Assembly (NCBI RefSeq): GCF_001294465.1
Contig: NZ_LGAA01000014.1
Coordinates: forward strand, 1-64,000
Direction of reading: 5' to 3'
From: Moellerella wisconsensis ATCC 35017
GTDB lineage: Bacteria > Pseudomonadota > Gammaproteobacteria > Enterobacterales > Enterobacteriaceae
Length of the DNA stretch: 64,000 nt
Below, piece by piece: positions 35,430-45,062 of the stretch. How positions within the stretch are numbered: the stretch's first letter is position 1; every line of letters starts with the position of its first letter. The translations under genes were made by a program, and so were the position numbers. The notes beneath the pieces were generated by a model. That model searched no databases. It saw only the letters and a list, made by a program, of their open reading frames with translations, and was not told where the DNA came from.

Positions 35430-35671
35430 TAGCGGAGTCCACGAACTTCTCATTGTTTGCGTCGATGGTCTAAAAGGCTTTCCCGATGCGATAAATAGCG
35501 TTTATCCATAAGCGCTGTTTTGCCTATCCCGATGATATTCGCAAAGTCACTGATACAACCAATGTTATCGCATCGGTCGCTAAAAAATGGCGCATGCCCA
35601 GTCAATATTGGAAACAGGCAATCAGCCGGTTTATTATTGAATTTGATGACCGCCTAAACGGTCATCTTTAA
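35430..35671 (+). pseudogene. IS256-family transposase fragments, internally deleted
   Basis: Plus-strand reading gives [20 protein letters not shown] then NSVYP, a jump to FAYPDDIRKVTDTTNVI, another jump to KKWRMPSQYWKQAISRFI and the end DDRLNGHL-stop. All are IS256-family blocks; the segments between are deleted. It is oriented opposite to the fragment at 33910, so the TA region is flanked by inverted IS256 debris. Confidence 0.9.
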
Positions 35672-35710
35672 TGAAAAGCAAATATACCGAATTATTTATA
35701 GGGTTTTGAT

Positions 35711-37090
35711 TTAAGATGAAAACCAGTGCAATGATGCCCGATAATTAACGACTTCGCCGACAATAATTAGCGCAGGGCTATGGCATTGCTGGGCTAAGTG
35801 CGCCAGATGTTGTAGCTCACCGGTGACTACTTTTTGGTTGGGCAAGGTGCCATTTTCAATAATCGCCACCGGGGTCGTCGGCGCCATGTTTTGGGCTAAT
35901 AGCGAGGCTTCAATCAGCGGCGCTTTGGTTAATCCCATATAAAAAACTAAAGTTTGATTTTTAACCGCCAAGCAGCGCCATTCAGGCAGAGTAATATCTT
36001 TGCCGTGGCCAGTAATAAAGCGCACGCTTTGCGCGTGGTCGCGGTGAGTCAAGGGGATCCCGGCATAAGTCGAACACCCTGAGGCCGCAGTAATACCGGG
36101 CACCACTGAAAAATTAATTTGATGTTGCACCAGCAATGCTAGTTCTTCCGCTCCGCGGCCAAAAATAAAGGGATCGCCCCCTTTTAGGCGCACTACGCGC
36201 TTTCCTTGCTGTGCGTGTTGTAACAGTAATTGATTGATTTGCGTTTGGGGCACACAGTGGTCGCCAGCACGTTTGCCGACAAAAATACGCTCCGCATCTC
36301 GGCGTACTAATTGCATCACTGGCTCAGAAACCAGTCGGTCATAAATAACCACATCGGCTTGTTGGATATGTTGTAAGCCTTTTAATGTTAGCAAGCCGGG
36401 ATCGCCCGGGCCTGCGCCGACCAATACTACGCTGCCTTGAGGCGTGGTGGTTGACGGTTGCGCGTCAAAGAGCTGATTTAAACTGGCTTGAATATGGGGC
36501 TGATGTTGGTCCGCCACTGATTGCGCTAAGTTGGGATGAGTAAAAAAACGTTCCCAAAATTGACGCCGTTGGCTCATTCGGCTAAATCGTGCTTTGACGG
36601 TATCGCGTAACGAACCGGCTAATTCAGCTAAGCGCCCCAAATGCTGCGGTAGGCTGACTTCGAGCTTTTCGCGTAAGATGCGCGCCAAAACAGGGGCTTT
36701 GCCCCCCGAGGAGATAGCTACCATGATAGGTGAACGGTCGATAATCGATGGCATAATAAAACTGGCTTGCTGCGGTGAATCGACGACATTGCAGAAGGTT
36801 TGGCGTGCATTTGCCGCTTGATAGACCTGTTGATTGACGGCGTCGTTATTGGTTGCGGCAATCACTAGCCATTGATGGTTGATTAACTCGTCGGTAAACG
36901 CGCGCTGGATTAAGCGGATTTTTTGCGCCTGTTGCCAGCTTAAGAACTGCGGTGTAAATGACAAAGCCACCACGGTGAGCTGTGCGCCAGCATCGATTAA
37001 TAAGCGCGCTTTGCGTTCTGCGATTTCACCCCCGCCGACCACAAGGCAAGGTTTTTGAGCTAATTGGCAAAAAATTGGGAAATAATCCAT
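35711..37090 (-). CDS. cysG: siroheme synthase (trifunctional)
   Basis: CysG makes siroheme from uroporphyrinogen III. The N-terminal half holds the NAD-binding precorrin-2 dehydrogenase/ferrochelatase ([38 protein letters not shown]). The C-terminal half holds the SAM methyltransferase ([51 protein letters not shown]). The start at 37090 (MDYFPIF) matches E. coli CysG; a GTG 15 bases upstream is less likely. Siroheme is the cofactor of NirB, so its place after nirB-nirD is functional. Length is 459. Confidence 0.96.
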   Translation of the reverse strand: MDYFPIFCQLAQKPCLVVGGGEIAERKARLLIDAGAQLTVVALSFTPQFLSWQQAQKIRLIQRAFTDELINHQWLVIAATNNDAVNQQVYQAANARQTFCNVVDSPQQASFIMPSIIDRSPIMVAISSGGKAPVLARILREKLEVSLPQHLGRLAELAGSLRDTVKARFSRMSQRRQFWERFFTHPNLAQSVADQHQPHIQASLNQLFDAQPSTTTPQGSVVLVGAGPGDPGLLTLKGLQHIQQADVVIYDRLVSEPVMQLVRRDAERIFVGKRAGDHCVPQTQINQLLLQHAQQGKRVVRLKGGDPFIFGRGAEELALLVQHQINFSVVPGITAASGCSTYAGIPLTHRDHAQSVRFITGHGKDITLPEWRCLAVKNQTLVFYMGLTKAPLIEASLLAQNMAPTTPVAIIENGTLPNQKVVTGELQHLAHLAQQCHSPALIIVGEVVNYRASLHWFSS

Positions 37091-37116
37091 AGAGATACGC
37101 CTCACATCACGCCTGA

Positions 37117-37240
37117 TTTATCGAGCACAGTTTTTGATCATGGTTTTGAATATAGTTTTGAATATAACTTCGAGCATAGCTTCGAGCATAGCTTGGATCA
37201 TGGCTGCGATCATGGCTGTGAGCATAGTGGGGAGCACAGC
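37117..37240. repeat. 12-bp tandem array between cysG and nirD
   Basis: About nine 12-bp units follow, such as TAGTTTTGAATA, TAACTTCGAGCA, TAGCTTCGAGCA, TGGCTGCGATCA and TGGCTGTGAGCA. Because 12 is a multiple of 3, the plus strand stays open and would encode a tetrapeptide repeat (FEYS, FEHS, DHGC), but no ribosome-binding site or homology supports a gene. A short CCCATTA-like heptamer stretch follows at 37278-37305. Confidence 0.85.
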
Positions 37241-37298
37241 CATCGAACCGATTTTATAAATCGCAAATTACCGATTATCGCCCATAGCCCATTACCCA

Positions 37299-37658
37299 TT
37301 ACTCATCACCTGAGCAGTTACGATCATTAGCCGCAATCGCCACATGGATCATTCCAGACTCGACCTTGACGGAGTAACTAGCGATTGAATATTCAGCATC
37401 CTCTAAACAATAGCCGTCAGATAAGCGAAAATGCTGTTTTTTCAATGGGCTAACAATCCATAATTGTTGATTATGTTCAGCAATCAAACCGCGAGACAGC
37501 ACACTGGCTTGGGCAAAAGGGTCGATATTGCTTAAAGCAAATATTTGCTGATCGGCATACGGGCGAAATAGCGCCACTTGTGCTTCACCGACTAAGGCGC
37601 AAACCCCGGTGCCGGGAATAATGTCATCAACATGACAAACCGCTAACCATGAGCTCAT
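37299..37658 (-). CDS. nirD: nitrite reductase small subunit
   Basis: The 119-residue Rieske-like protein has GTGVCALVGEAQVALFRP, ALSNIDPFAQASVLSRGLI and SPLKKQHFRLSDGYCLED, matching NirD. NirD pairs with NirB for NADH-dependent nitrite reduction to ammonium in the cytoplasm. As in other NirD proteins, the Rieske cysteine/histidine ligands are absent. Its ATG overlaps the stop of the short chimeric frame created by the 149-bp duplication. Confidence 0.95.
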   Translation of the reverse strand: MSSWLAVCHVDDIIPGTGVCALVGEAQVALFRPYADQQIFALSNIDPFAQASVLSRGLIAEHNQQLWIVSPLKKQHFRLSDGYCLEDAEYSIASYSVKVESGMIHVAIAANDRNCSGDE

Positions 37659-37807
37659 GCGTTTTTCTCCGTTATTAACTGAACCGCGATCCGCTCTTCT
37701 GGGCGGGCAAGGAAAAATAGCGCAGTGTGTGCTTCACCGGCCAAAGCGCTAATTTCTGTGCCGGGAATAATGTCATCAACATGACCAACCGCTAACCATG
37801 GGCTCAT
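37655..37807 (-). pseudogene. chimeric NirD-N/NirB-C frame from a 149-bp tandem duplication
   Basis: A 50-codon frame starts at 37807 (MSPWLAVGHVDDIIPGTEI, like NirD) and, after LFF, continues LARPEERIAVQLITEKNA, the exact end of NirB. So the segment spanning the nirB 3' end and the nirD 5' end occurs twice, 149 bp apart. The nirB part is nearly identical in both copies; the nirD part has several differences. Both stop/start overlaps (TGATG-like) are kept, so ribosomes could pass through. It is unlikely to be a functional protein. Confidence 0.92.
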
Positions 37808-40350
37808 GCGTTTTTCTCCGTTATTAACTGAACCGCGATCCGCTCTTCTGGGCGGGCAGGGCGAAATTGCGCGCGTTCTGGCACCCTTTGCACATTGGCA
37901 TCCGGCAGTGGGCTATTGATAAAATGTTGAAAACGTGGGCGACCGGCGGTGTCATTAACCGCTAATTGCCATTCGCAGGCAAATTTTTCGCGTAGGCGAG
38001 ATAATTCGCTTTCAAGTTGCTGATTTAATCCTAATTTGTCGTCGATGATCACTTGTTTGAGATAATCGATACCGCCCTCTAAGCTCTCTAACCAAACCGA
38101 AGTACGTTGTAATTTATCGGCGGTACGCAGATAAAACATCATGAAACGGTCGATATATTGGATAAGTGTGGCTTTATCCAGTGAGGCCGCCAGTAAATCG
38201 GCATGGCGGGGCTTCATGCCTCCGTTACCGCAAACATACAGGTTCCAGCCCATATCGGTAGCGATAATCCCGACATCTTTCCCTTGTGCCTCAGCACATT
38301 CGCGGGTACAGCCGGAAACCCCAAACTTCATTTTATGCGGGGTACGGATCCCTTTGTAACGGTGTTCTAACTCTACGCCCAGCGCGGTGCTGTCGCCCAC
38401 GCCGAAACGACACCATGTGCTGCCAACACAGGTTTTTGCCATGCGCAGTGCTTTGGCATAGGCGTGACCGGTTTCGAAACCCGCATCGATTAATTGTTGC
38501 CATATCGCCGGTAAATCTTGTTTTTGCGCCCCAAACATGGCGATACGCTGGGAACCCGTGATTTTGGTATATAACTGGTACTTTTCAGCGATAGCTCCGA
38601 TAGTGATTAATTCTTGTGGCGTGATTTCCCCACCGGCAGAGCGCGGAATAATTGAATATGTACCGTCTTTTTGCATATTAGCCAAGAAGTTATCGTTGGT
38701 ATCTTGCAAGCTAACCAGTTCGTCGCGCAGAATAAAATCGTTCCAGCAAGAAGCTAATAATGAACCAATTGTCGGTTTGCAGACTTCACAGCCGTAGCCT
38801 TGTCCGTATTTTTCTAACAGTTGCTCAAAGGTAGTGATGTGTTCTACACGGATCAGGTGATACAGTTCTTGGCGAGAATAGGCAAAATGCTCGCATAAAT
38901 GATGATTGACTTCGATGCCTTGGCTGGCAAGTTCGGCATTCAGTACTTGAGTGATCAATGGGATACAGCCGCCACAACCGGTACCGGCTTTGGTCGCTGC
39001 TTTGATCGCCCCGACAGTATGGCAGCCATTTTGTACCGCTTGAATGATGTCGCCTTTGGTAACATCAAAACAGGAGCAAATTTGAGCGCTATCGGGTAAT
39101 GCGCCTACGCCAATCGCTGGCTTACTGCCCGCATGCGAGGGTAAAATCAGCGAATCAGGATGTTCAGGCAGTTCAATGCGATTAAGGGCGATTTGTAATA
39201 AATTGCCGTAGTCTTCGGTATCGCCGACTAATACCGCACCAAGCAAATATTTATTGTCTTCACTGACGATCAGGCGTTTATAAATTTCTTTATTTTCATC
39301 AAGATAAATATAGCTTCGGCTACCAGGCTGGCGACCTTGAGCATCGCCTATTCCGCCGACATCTACCCCGAGTAATTTTAATTTAGCGCTCATATCGGCG
39401 CCTGAAAATTGATTTTCGTGCTCGAGCAGGTGGTCAACCGCGACTTGGGCCATTTTATAGCCGGGCGCCACTAAGCCGTAAGTTTTTCCGCGCCATGAGG
39501 CGCATTCACCAATCGCATAAATATCGGGATCGGAGGTTTGACACTGGTCATTGATGACGATCCCCCCGCGTTCAGCCACGGCCAGCGAGCATTGGCGCGC
39601 GAGTTTATCATTTGGACGGATACCGGTAGAAAAAACAACAAAATCAACTTCTAAAGAGGAGCCATCGGCAAAAAACAGTGTTTTGCGAGCGGCAGTCCCG
39701 GTTTGGCTGATTTCTAAGGTGTTTTTAGCGGTATGTACTTGAACCCCCATGCGTTCAATTTTTTGTCGCAGTTGTTCGCCACCTTGTGGGTCTAATTGTT
39801 CCGCCATTAATACGGGCGCGAATTCAATTACATGGGTTTCTATTCCCAAGTTTTTTAATGCGCCAGCGGCCTCTAAGCCGAGCAAGCCTCCGCCGATCAC
39901 CGCGCCTTTAGTACTGCGCCGCGCACAGGCTTCAATCGCATTTAAATCTTCGATAGTGCGGTAAACAAAACAATCTGGGCCATCGTTACCTTGGATCGGC
40001 GGAACCCATGGATAAGAGCCGGTCGCTATGATTAATTTATCGTAATGCACTGTACGGCCGGTATTGGTGTGTAGCACTTTTTCTTGGCGATTGATGGTGA
40101 TCACACGTTCGCCGACCAAGACATTGATAGCGTGCTTTTCATACAGGCCAGGTTTCACTAGCGAGAGTTCTTCGGCGGTATGATGAGAAAAATAAGAGGA
40201 AAGATGCACGCGGTCGTAGGCGACTCGCGGCTCTTCACAAAATACAGTAATATCAAAAGGTTGGTCTGGTGTTTTGTCGATCAGATCTTCGATAAAGCGA
40301 TGCCCAACCATCCCATTACCTATGATTGCTAGCTTTATTTTGCTCATCAT
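37804..40350 (-). CDS. nirB: NADH-dependent nitrite reductase large subunit
   Basis: The 848-residue protein has an FAD/NADH oxidoreductase part (AIIGNGMVGHRFIEDL; second Rossmann GAVIGGGLLGLEAAGAL). A [2Fe-2S] BFD-like part follows (ICSCFDVTKGDI, GTGCGGC). The siroheme/[4Fe-4S] part has KTCVGSTWCRFGVGDS and GVSGCTRECAEAQGKDVG. It reduces nitrite to ammonium in the cytoplasm during anaerobic growth. It is first in nirB-nirD-cysG, and an FNR site lies 58 bp upstream. No nirC nitrite channel gene is present between nirD and cysG. Confidence 0.97.
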   Translation of the reverse strand: MMSKIKLAIIGNGMVGHRFIEDLIDKTPDQPFDITVFCEEPRVAYDRVHLSSYFSHHTAEELSLVKPGLYEKHAINVLVGERVITINRQEKVLHTNTGRTVHYDKLIIATGSYPWVPPIQGNDGPDCFVYRTIEDLNAIEACARRSTKGAVIGGGLLGLEAAGALKNLGIETHVIEFAPVLMAEQLDPQGGEQLRQKIERMGVQVHTAKNTLEISQTGTAARKTLFFADGSSLEVDFVVFSTGIRPNDKLARQCSLAVAERGGIVINDQCQTSDPDIYAIGECASWRGKTYGLVAPGYKMAQVAVDHLLEHENQFSGADMSAKLKLLGVDVGGIGDAQGRQPGSRSYIYLDENKEIYKRLIVSEDNKYLLGAVLVGDTEDYGNLLQIALNRIELPEHPDSLILPSHAGSKPAIGVGALPDSAQICSCFDVTKGDIIQAVQNGCHTVGAIKAATKAGTGCGGCIPLITQVLNAELASQGIEVNHHLCEHFAYSRQELYHLIRVEHITTFEQLLEKYGQGYGCEVCKPTIGSLLASCWNDFILRDELVSLQDTNDNFLANMQKDGTYSIIPRSAGGEITPQELITIGAIAEKYQLYTKITGSQRIAMFGAQKQDLPAIWQQLIDAGFETGHAYAKALRMAKTCVGSTWCRFGVGDSTALGVELEHRYKGIRTPHKMKFGVSGCTRECAEAQGKDVGIIATDMGWNLYVCGNGGMKPRHADLLAASLDKATLIQYIDRFMMFYLRTADKLQRTSVWLESLEGGIDYLKQVIIDDKLGLNQQLESELSRLREKFACEWQLAVNDTAGRPRFQHFINSPLPDANVQRVPERAQFRPARPEERIAVQLITEKNA

Positions 40351-40407
40351 ATGCCTCAGCGTTAATTCATTCTTACGTTAAAAATACGGCGCTGGGATAT
40401 TTTCTCT

Positions 40408-40421
40408 TTGATGTATATCAA
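40408..40421. promoter_or_regulatory. FNR box of the nirB promoter
   Basis: TTGATGTATATCAA is a perfect match to TTGATNNNNATCAA. It is 58 bp upstream of the nirB start, a position suited to class II activation under anoxia. Confidence 0.92.
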
Positions 40422-40474
40422 ATGCAGCTTAATCAATTCAGCTATTAGTACTTAATGATTATTCTTTAGCTATC

Positions 40475-40496
40475 AATTACCTATAAAGTGGTAATT
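40475..40496. promoter_or_regulatory. possible NarL/NarP site upstream of the FNR box
   Basis: AATTACC and GGTAATT form an inverted repeat around an 8-bp spacer. TACCTAT inside it matches the NarL/NarP heptamer consensus TACYYMT; the opposite arm (TACCACT) has one mismatch. Position about 60 bp upstream of the FNR box is as in E. coli nirB, where NarL/NarP act. Confidence 0.5.
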
Positions 40497-40889
40497 TGTG
40501 ATCAGCGGATATTCTGTGGCGGTGGATGTTATTCTTTTTGTTCGGTTTTTATCCAGAAGCAGGACAGTTGGCATCGGGTTCGGCAGGGAATATGGCATCA
40601 AGCTTGGCGGAGAAAGAATAGCCGCCTAGCTGTGTCTCGCGGCTAATAATAGTTTGATGACAATAATTAAATGACAACAGTTTGATGATAGCCGTCTAAT
40701 GATAACCGCTTAATCGCAATAATAAATTGTTGTTGGCGATTAATTTTCCTTTCATAAGGGCGTAGACTGATGACTGTACGCGACTAAAAGTGGCTAAATA
40801 CCACCGTAGATGGGTGGATAATATGGGGTTGCTAGCGGATTGACGCTGGGCGCGATGAAGGCTTAACGCTATTGAGGTTTTTTAAAACT
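40497..40889. other. non-coding region between nirB and gss
   Basis: The two genes diverge here. I see no gene and no clear operator besides those listed; short phrases recur (GATGATAACC-like at 40660-40705), but no long array. Confidence 0.5.
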
Positions 40890-42776
40890 ATGAGTACACA
40901 AGACACAAATTCCCATCAACCTTTTGGTGCGTTGTTGGGGTATGCCCCAGGAGGGGTCGCCATCTATTCGTCTGATTATGACACAGTTGATCCACAGCAG
41001 TATCCGGATGATGCCTCATTTCGCAGCTATATAGGCAATGAATACATGGGGTATAAGTGGCAGTGCGTTGAATTTGCTCGTCGTTTTTTATATCTCAATT
41101 ATGGCGTGGTATTTACCGATGTGGGGATGGCGTATGAAATTTTTTCGTTACGCTTTCTTCGCCAAGTTATTAATGACGCTATTTTGCCATTACAGGCGTT
41201 TGCTAACGGCAGTAAACAGCCGCCGGTTGCGGGGGCCTTGCTGATTTGGCAACAAGGCGGTGAATTCAAACACACCGGTCATGTGGCGATTATTACCGAG
41301 GTCTTTGAGCATAAAGTACGGATAGTCGAACAAAACGTGATCCATCATCGTTTACCCGTCGGGCAGCAATGGACGCGAGAACTGGCACTGTCTCGCAGTG
41401 AAGACGGCGATTATTATTTGCACGATACGTTTGATGATACTGAAATTTTAGGCTGGATGATCTCTGGGGAAAATAGCCCTTATGGTTTGCCACAACCGAT
41501 TATTTCGGCTGATCTTCTCGCCATTCATGCGGAGCGCGTCGCTATGCACGGCCAATTTGATCATGATTGGTTAGATCCGCAAGATCCCCTCGAACATGCC
41601 TATATTGAAGCGAATCATGGGCATATCATTACCGCTGACCCTTATCAGTATTTTAGTCTTTCTCACAGCGCAGAGCAGGAATTAATCAGAGCAACCAATG
41701 AACTGCATTTAATGTATCTGCATGCTACCGATAAAGTGCTGAAAGATGATGAATTATTAAAACTGTTTAATATTCCAGAAATTTTATGGCCACGTTTACG
41801 TTTATCTTGGCAAAATCGACGTCACCAAATGATCACCGGACGGCTGGATTTCTGTATGGATGAGCGCGGGCTCAAAGTGTATGAATATAATGCAGATTCC
41901 GCATCTTGCCATACTGAAACGGCGGTAATTTTGGCGAAATGGGCCAAACAAGCCGGGGTGAAACATGGGGAAGATCCGGGCCAGCATTTATTAGCGGCGC
42001 TGTCGGATAGCTGGAAACACAGCGATGCCAAACCTTTTGTGCATTTAATGCAGGATGTTGATAGTGAAGAGGATTATCACGCATTGTTTATGCAACGTAC
42101 CTTAACTCATGCCGGGATCGACAGTAAAATTCTGCATGGATTAGACGAGTTGCATTGGAACACCTTGGGTCAATTGGTCGATGGTGATAACCGGGTCGTT
42201 AATTGTGTGTGGAAAACCTGGGCATGGGAAACCGCGTTAGATCAACTGCGGGCAGAGAGCGAAGCTGATTATGCGGCGCCGCCTATCCGTACTGGGCATG
42301 AAGCGAATCAAGTGCGTTTAATTGATGTGCTGCTGCGTCCCGAAGTCACGGTGTTTGAACCGCTATGGACCTTGATCCCCAGCAATAAAGCCATTTTACC
42401 GATACTGTGGTCTCTGTTCCCACACCATCGTTATTTGTTGGATACCGATTTTGAAATCAATGCTGAATTAGCTCAAACCGGCTATGCAATTAAACCGATC
42501 GCCGGGCGTTGTGGTAATAATATTGGTTTGGTTAACCATGATGAGCAGATGCTGGATGAAACTCATGGTAAATTTGCCCAGCAAGAAAATATTTATCAGC
42601 AATTGTGGTGTTTGCCGCAGGTGGCGGAGCGTTATCTGCAAGTCTGTACTTTTACCGTCGGTGGGCATTATGGTGGCGTCTGTTTACGCTCTGATCCGTC
42701 GTTAGTGATCAAAAAAGAAAGCGATATTGAGCCATTACGAATTTTAGACGATGATGATTTTATCCGTGCAGATTAA
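40890..42776 (+). CDS. gss: bifunctional glutathionylspermidine synthetase/amidase
   Basis: The 628-residue protein joins spermidine to glutathione and can split the product. The N-terminal CHAP amidase has YKWQCVEFARRF (catalytic Cys) and KHTGHVAIITEV (catalytic His). The C-terminal ATP-grasp synthetase has DFCMDERGLKVYEYNADSAS, VWKTWAWETA and KPIAGRCGNNI. The end VIKKESDIEPL matches E. coli Gss. The ATG at 40890 (MSTQDTNSHQ) is preferred over a TTG 18 bases upstream, though the ribosome-binding site is weak. It stands alone or with the small monooxygenase gene after it. Confidence 0.97.
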   Translation: MSTQDTNSHQPFGALLGYAPGGVAIYSSDYDTVDPQQYPDDASFRSYIGNEYMGYKWQCVEFARRFLYLNYGVVFTDVGMAYEIFSLRFLRQVINDAILPLQAFANGSKQPPVAGALLIWQQGGEFKHTGHVAIITEVFEHKVRIVEQNVIHHRLPVGQQWTRELALSRSEDGDYYLHDTFDDTEILGWMISGENSPYGLPQPIISADLLAIHAERVAMHGQFDHDWLDPQDPLEHAYIEANHGHIITADPYQYFSLSHSAEQELIRATNELHLMYLHATDKVLKDDELLKLFNIPEILWPRLRLSWQNRRHQMITGRLDFCMDERGLKVYEYNADSASCHTETAVILAKWAKQAGVKHGEDPGQHLLAALSDSWKHSDAKPFVHLMQDVDSEEDYHALFMQRTLTHAGIDSKILHGLDELHWNTLGQLVDGDNRVVNCVWKTWAWETALDQLRAESEADYAAPPIRTGHEANQVRLIDVLLRPEVTVFEPLWTLIPSNKAILPILWSLFPHHRYLLDTDFEINAELAQTGYAIKPIAGRCGNNIGLVNHDEQMLDETHGKFAQQENIYQQLWCLPQVAERYLQVCTFTVGGHYGGVCLRSDPSLVIKKESDIEPLRILDDDDFIRAD

Positions 42777-42909
42777 TCGATTAATTCGGTAGTCATTGGC
42801 AGATTTATCCGTGTGTATTAATGAGTGTGTATTAACAGCTAGCGCTATTAATTAAGTTGTATTTACTAAGCGATATTAACCAAGCGATATTAACCATAAG
42901 GAAAGCATA

Positions 42910-43209
42910 ATGAGTTCACACAATGCGGTTACCGTAGTGGCTTATATTACGGTCAATGATAAAAGTGACCTTGATATGATTGAGGCTACGTTAAAAACTA
43001 CGGTGCAAGCGGTGAAGCAAGAGCCGGGTTGCGAAATGTATGCGCTGCATAGAAATAATGATCATCCACTGCAATTTATCATGATTGAAAAGTGGAGTTC
43101 GCCGCAAATGCTGGAGCAGCATAGTCAAGCGGCCGCGCTACAGAATTTAGGCCGGGTATTGGCCGGTAAAGCGCAGCTTGAAGTAAAAACCATGCAATTA
43201 ATCGCATAA
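42910..43209 (+). CDS. antibiotic-biosynthesis monooxygenase (ABM) domain protein
   Basis: The 99-residue ferredoxin-like protein has VVAYITVNDKSDLDMIEATL at the start, then EPGCEMYALHRNNDHPLQFIMIEKW. That is the ABM pattern (PGC-x-x-Y and a late E-x-W). Members are small quinone- or polyketide-type monooxygenases such as YgiN. The ribosome-binding site AAGGAAA is strong. It is 133 bp after gss, with a terminator behind it. Substrate unknown. Confidence 0.85.
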   Translation: MSSHNAVTVVAYITVNDKSDLDMIEATLKTTVQAVKQEPGCEMYALHRNNDHPLQFIMIEKWSSPQMLEQHSQAAALQNLGRVLAGKAQLEVKTMQLIA

Positions 43210-43256
43210 TAGTGATTTAATCGTTATATGATAGCCGGATAATCGCTATCAAATAA

Positions 43257-43283
43257 ATCAGGGGCACATTATGTGCCCCTGAT
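43257..43283. terminator. bidirectional hairpin between converging genes
   Basis: ATCAGGGGCACAT and ATGTGCCCCTGAT form a 13-bp stem around one T. It separates the ABM gene from the converging PTS operon. T runs are short on both sides. Confidence 0.7.
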
Positions 43284-43328
43284 TATTCATAACAGCTAAT
43301 GAGTTATCACTAATCAGCTTTCAGTTAG

Positions 43329-44585
43329 TTATCTTACAATAATACCTAATAAAATCCCGATGGCACCAAAGTCCGCATCACTAAATGTGGTATTGGCAAT
43401 GCCGATGTTACCCAGTACCGGTAATAAGAACACGGGCAAGAAGGTGATTAATAGGCCTTGAGCAAATGCGCCTAAAATCGCCCCGCGACGTCCACCGGTG
43501 GCATTACCAAATACCCCAGCCGCTGCACCCACAAAGAAGTGTGGAACTACGCCCGGAATGATAATAGTCATGTTTAAGGCATATAAAATGAACATGCCGA
43601 TAACCCCTGCCGCAAAGCTGCTGAGGAAGCCAACTAGTACCGCATTCGGTGCGTAAGGGAAGACCACTGGGCAGTCCAGTGCCGGTTTGGCGTTCGGCAC
43701 CAGTTTATCGGAGATACCTTTAAATGCGGGAACGATTTCAGCAATCACCATGCGTACACCTTGCAGGATGATATAGACCCCAGCCGCGAAGGTGATGGAT
43801 TGCATTAGAGAGAACATGAACCAGCTTTTTCCGCCGCTGACTTCACGCACATAATCGCCGCCAGCGAATAGGCAGGTGATCACAAAGATAATCGCCATGG
43901 TGAACGAGATAGCCACAGGGGTATCTCGCAGGAATAATAGGCTTTTAGGCACATTCATTTCTTCGGTTGAATGGGCTTTATTACCAAATTTGCTTCCGAT
44001 AAAGCCGGCTAAAACGTAAGAAATTGTCGAGAAGTGACCGATAGCCACATCGTCTGAACCGGTGACTTTTTTCATATAAGGGTGGGCGATCGCTGGGAAG
44101 AAGACCATGCAGAAGCCGACAACTAATGAGCCAATCACCACTAACATAGTGCCTTCAACGCCGGCTGTCGCTAAGATCACCGCCACCATCATTGACATGA
44201 ATAATGTATGATGACCGGTTAAGAAAATGAATTTCCATGGCGTCAAGCGGGCAATCAGAATATTGATCACCATGGCAAAGAACATGATCATCGCCATTTC
44301 TTTACCGAAGCTTTTTTGAGCAATAGAAACAATCGCTTCGTTATTGGGGACTACACCGTGGATGCCAAAAGCATGCTGGAAGATAGCCGAGAAATCCCCT
44401 AGCGAACTGACTACCAGCCCGGCGCCGGCGCCTAAAATCACAAAACCCATGATGGTTTTGACCGTACCTTTAATGCACTCGGTAACCGGCTTTTTCTGGG
44501 CAATTAAGCCGATAAGGGCAATGAAACCGACTAAAATAGCCGGTTCGGATAACACATCTTGCATCAGGAAACGAAAAAATTCCAT
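43329..44585 (-). CDS. PTS IIC component, ascorbate (SgaT/UlaA) family
   Basis: The 418-residue membrane protein has about eleven spans and the SgaT/UlaA pattern: FLTGHHTLFMSMMVAVILAT, DVAIGHFSTISYVLAGFIG, and GGRRGAILGAFAQGLLITF near the end. The family takes up L-ascorbate in E. coli, but relatives carry other acid sugars. With separate IIB and IIA genes upstream on the same strand it forms a full PTS. Nearby kdgK, eda and an isomerase suggest a uronate-like substrate. E. coli UlaA is about 45 residues longer. Confidence 0.85.
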   Translation of the reverse strand: MEFFRFLMQDVLSEPAILVGFIALIGLIAQKKPVTECIKGTVKTIMGFVILGAGAGLVVSSLGDFSAIFQHAFGIHGVVPNNEAIVSIAQKSFGKEMAMIMFFAMVINILIARLTPWKFIFLTGHHTLFMSMMVAVILATAGVEGTMLVVIGSLVVGFCMVFFPAIAHPYMKKVTGSDDVAIGHFSTISYVLAGFIGSKFGNKAHSTEEMNVPKSLLFLRDTPVAISFTMAIIFVITCLFAGGDYVREVSGGKSWFMFSLMQSITFAAGVYIILQGVRMVIAEIVPAFKGISDKLVPNAKPALDCPVVFPYAPNAVLVGFLSSFAAGVIGMFILYALNMTIIIPGVVPHFFVGAAAGVFGNATGGRRGAILGAFAQGLLITFLPVFLLPVLGNIGIANTTFSDADFGAIGILLGIIVR

Positions 44586-44593
44586 ATTGCCTC

Positions 44594-44902
44594 CTACAGC
44601 GCACCAAGCTCAACTAAGGCGACAGAAAGGCGTTCTTTCATCGCAGCTTTATCAATCATATTGTTAAGCGCTACAATTTTACCGCCGACCGCTTGCGCCA
44701 CTAATTGCTCTGCAATATCGTTAGTGCCGACAAAGATATCGCTCTGCGTCCCTTTTGCTGAGCCTAAATCCACATGATCAACCTCGGCAGTGACGCCCAG
44801 ATCTTTCAGAATGGTTTTGATGCTCATTTCCATCATTAAACTTGTTCCTAAACCATTTCCACATACGACGGTGATTTTCATAATATTATCCTTGTCTTTC
44901 AT
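44594..44902 (-). CDS. PTS IIB component, ascorbate/galactitol type
   Basis: The protein starts with a short leader and the phospho-cysteine loop TVVCGNGLGTSLMMEM. At 102 residues it is the size of UlaB/SgaB. It receives phosphate from IIA and passes it to the sugar entering through IIC. It ends 8 bp before the IIC gene. The start MKDKDNIMK may be too long; MKITVVCGNG six codons on is the more usual start. Confidence 0.88.
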   Translation of the reverse strand: MKDKDNIMKITVVCGNGLGTSLMMEMSIKTILKDLGVTAEVDHVDLGSAKGTQSDIFVGTNDIAEQLVAQAVGGKIVALNNMIDKAAMKERLSVALVELGAL

Positions 44903-45062
44903 TTATTAGGTTAAAAATAGCGGCTAGATCTAGCGGCTAAATAATCGCTGGTGGTTGTACTTTGTCATCGCGTCGCTTACCGCGCGCCAAGACAGTGTTA
45001 ATCTTTAGAGTGAATATTCAGTGTCAATATTGATTAATACGGTGCAACTAGAGTCGCAGCAG

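Noticed and set aside
37064-37330. A His-rich 88-codon plus-strand frame in the cysG-nirD gap
   Set aside because: It is the by-product of the 12-bp array, with its first 9 codons antisense to cysG and no start signals.
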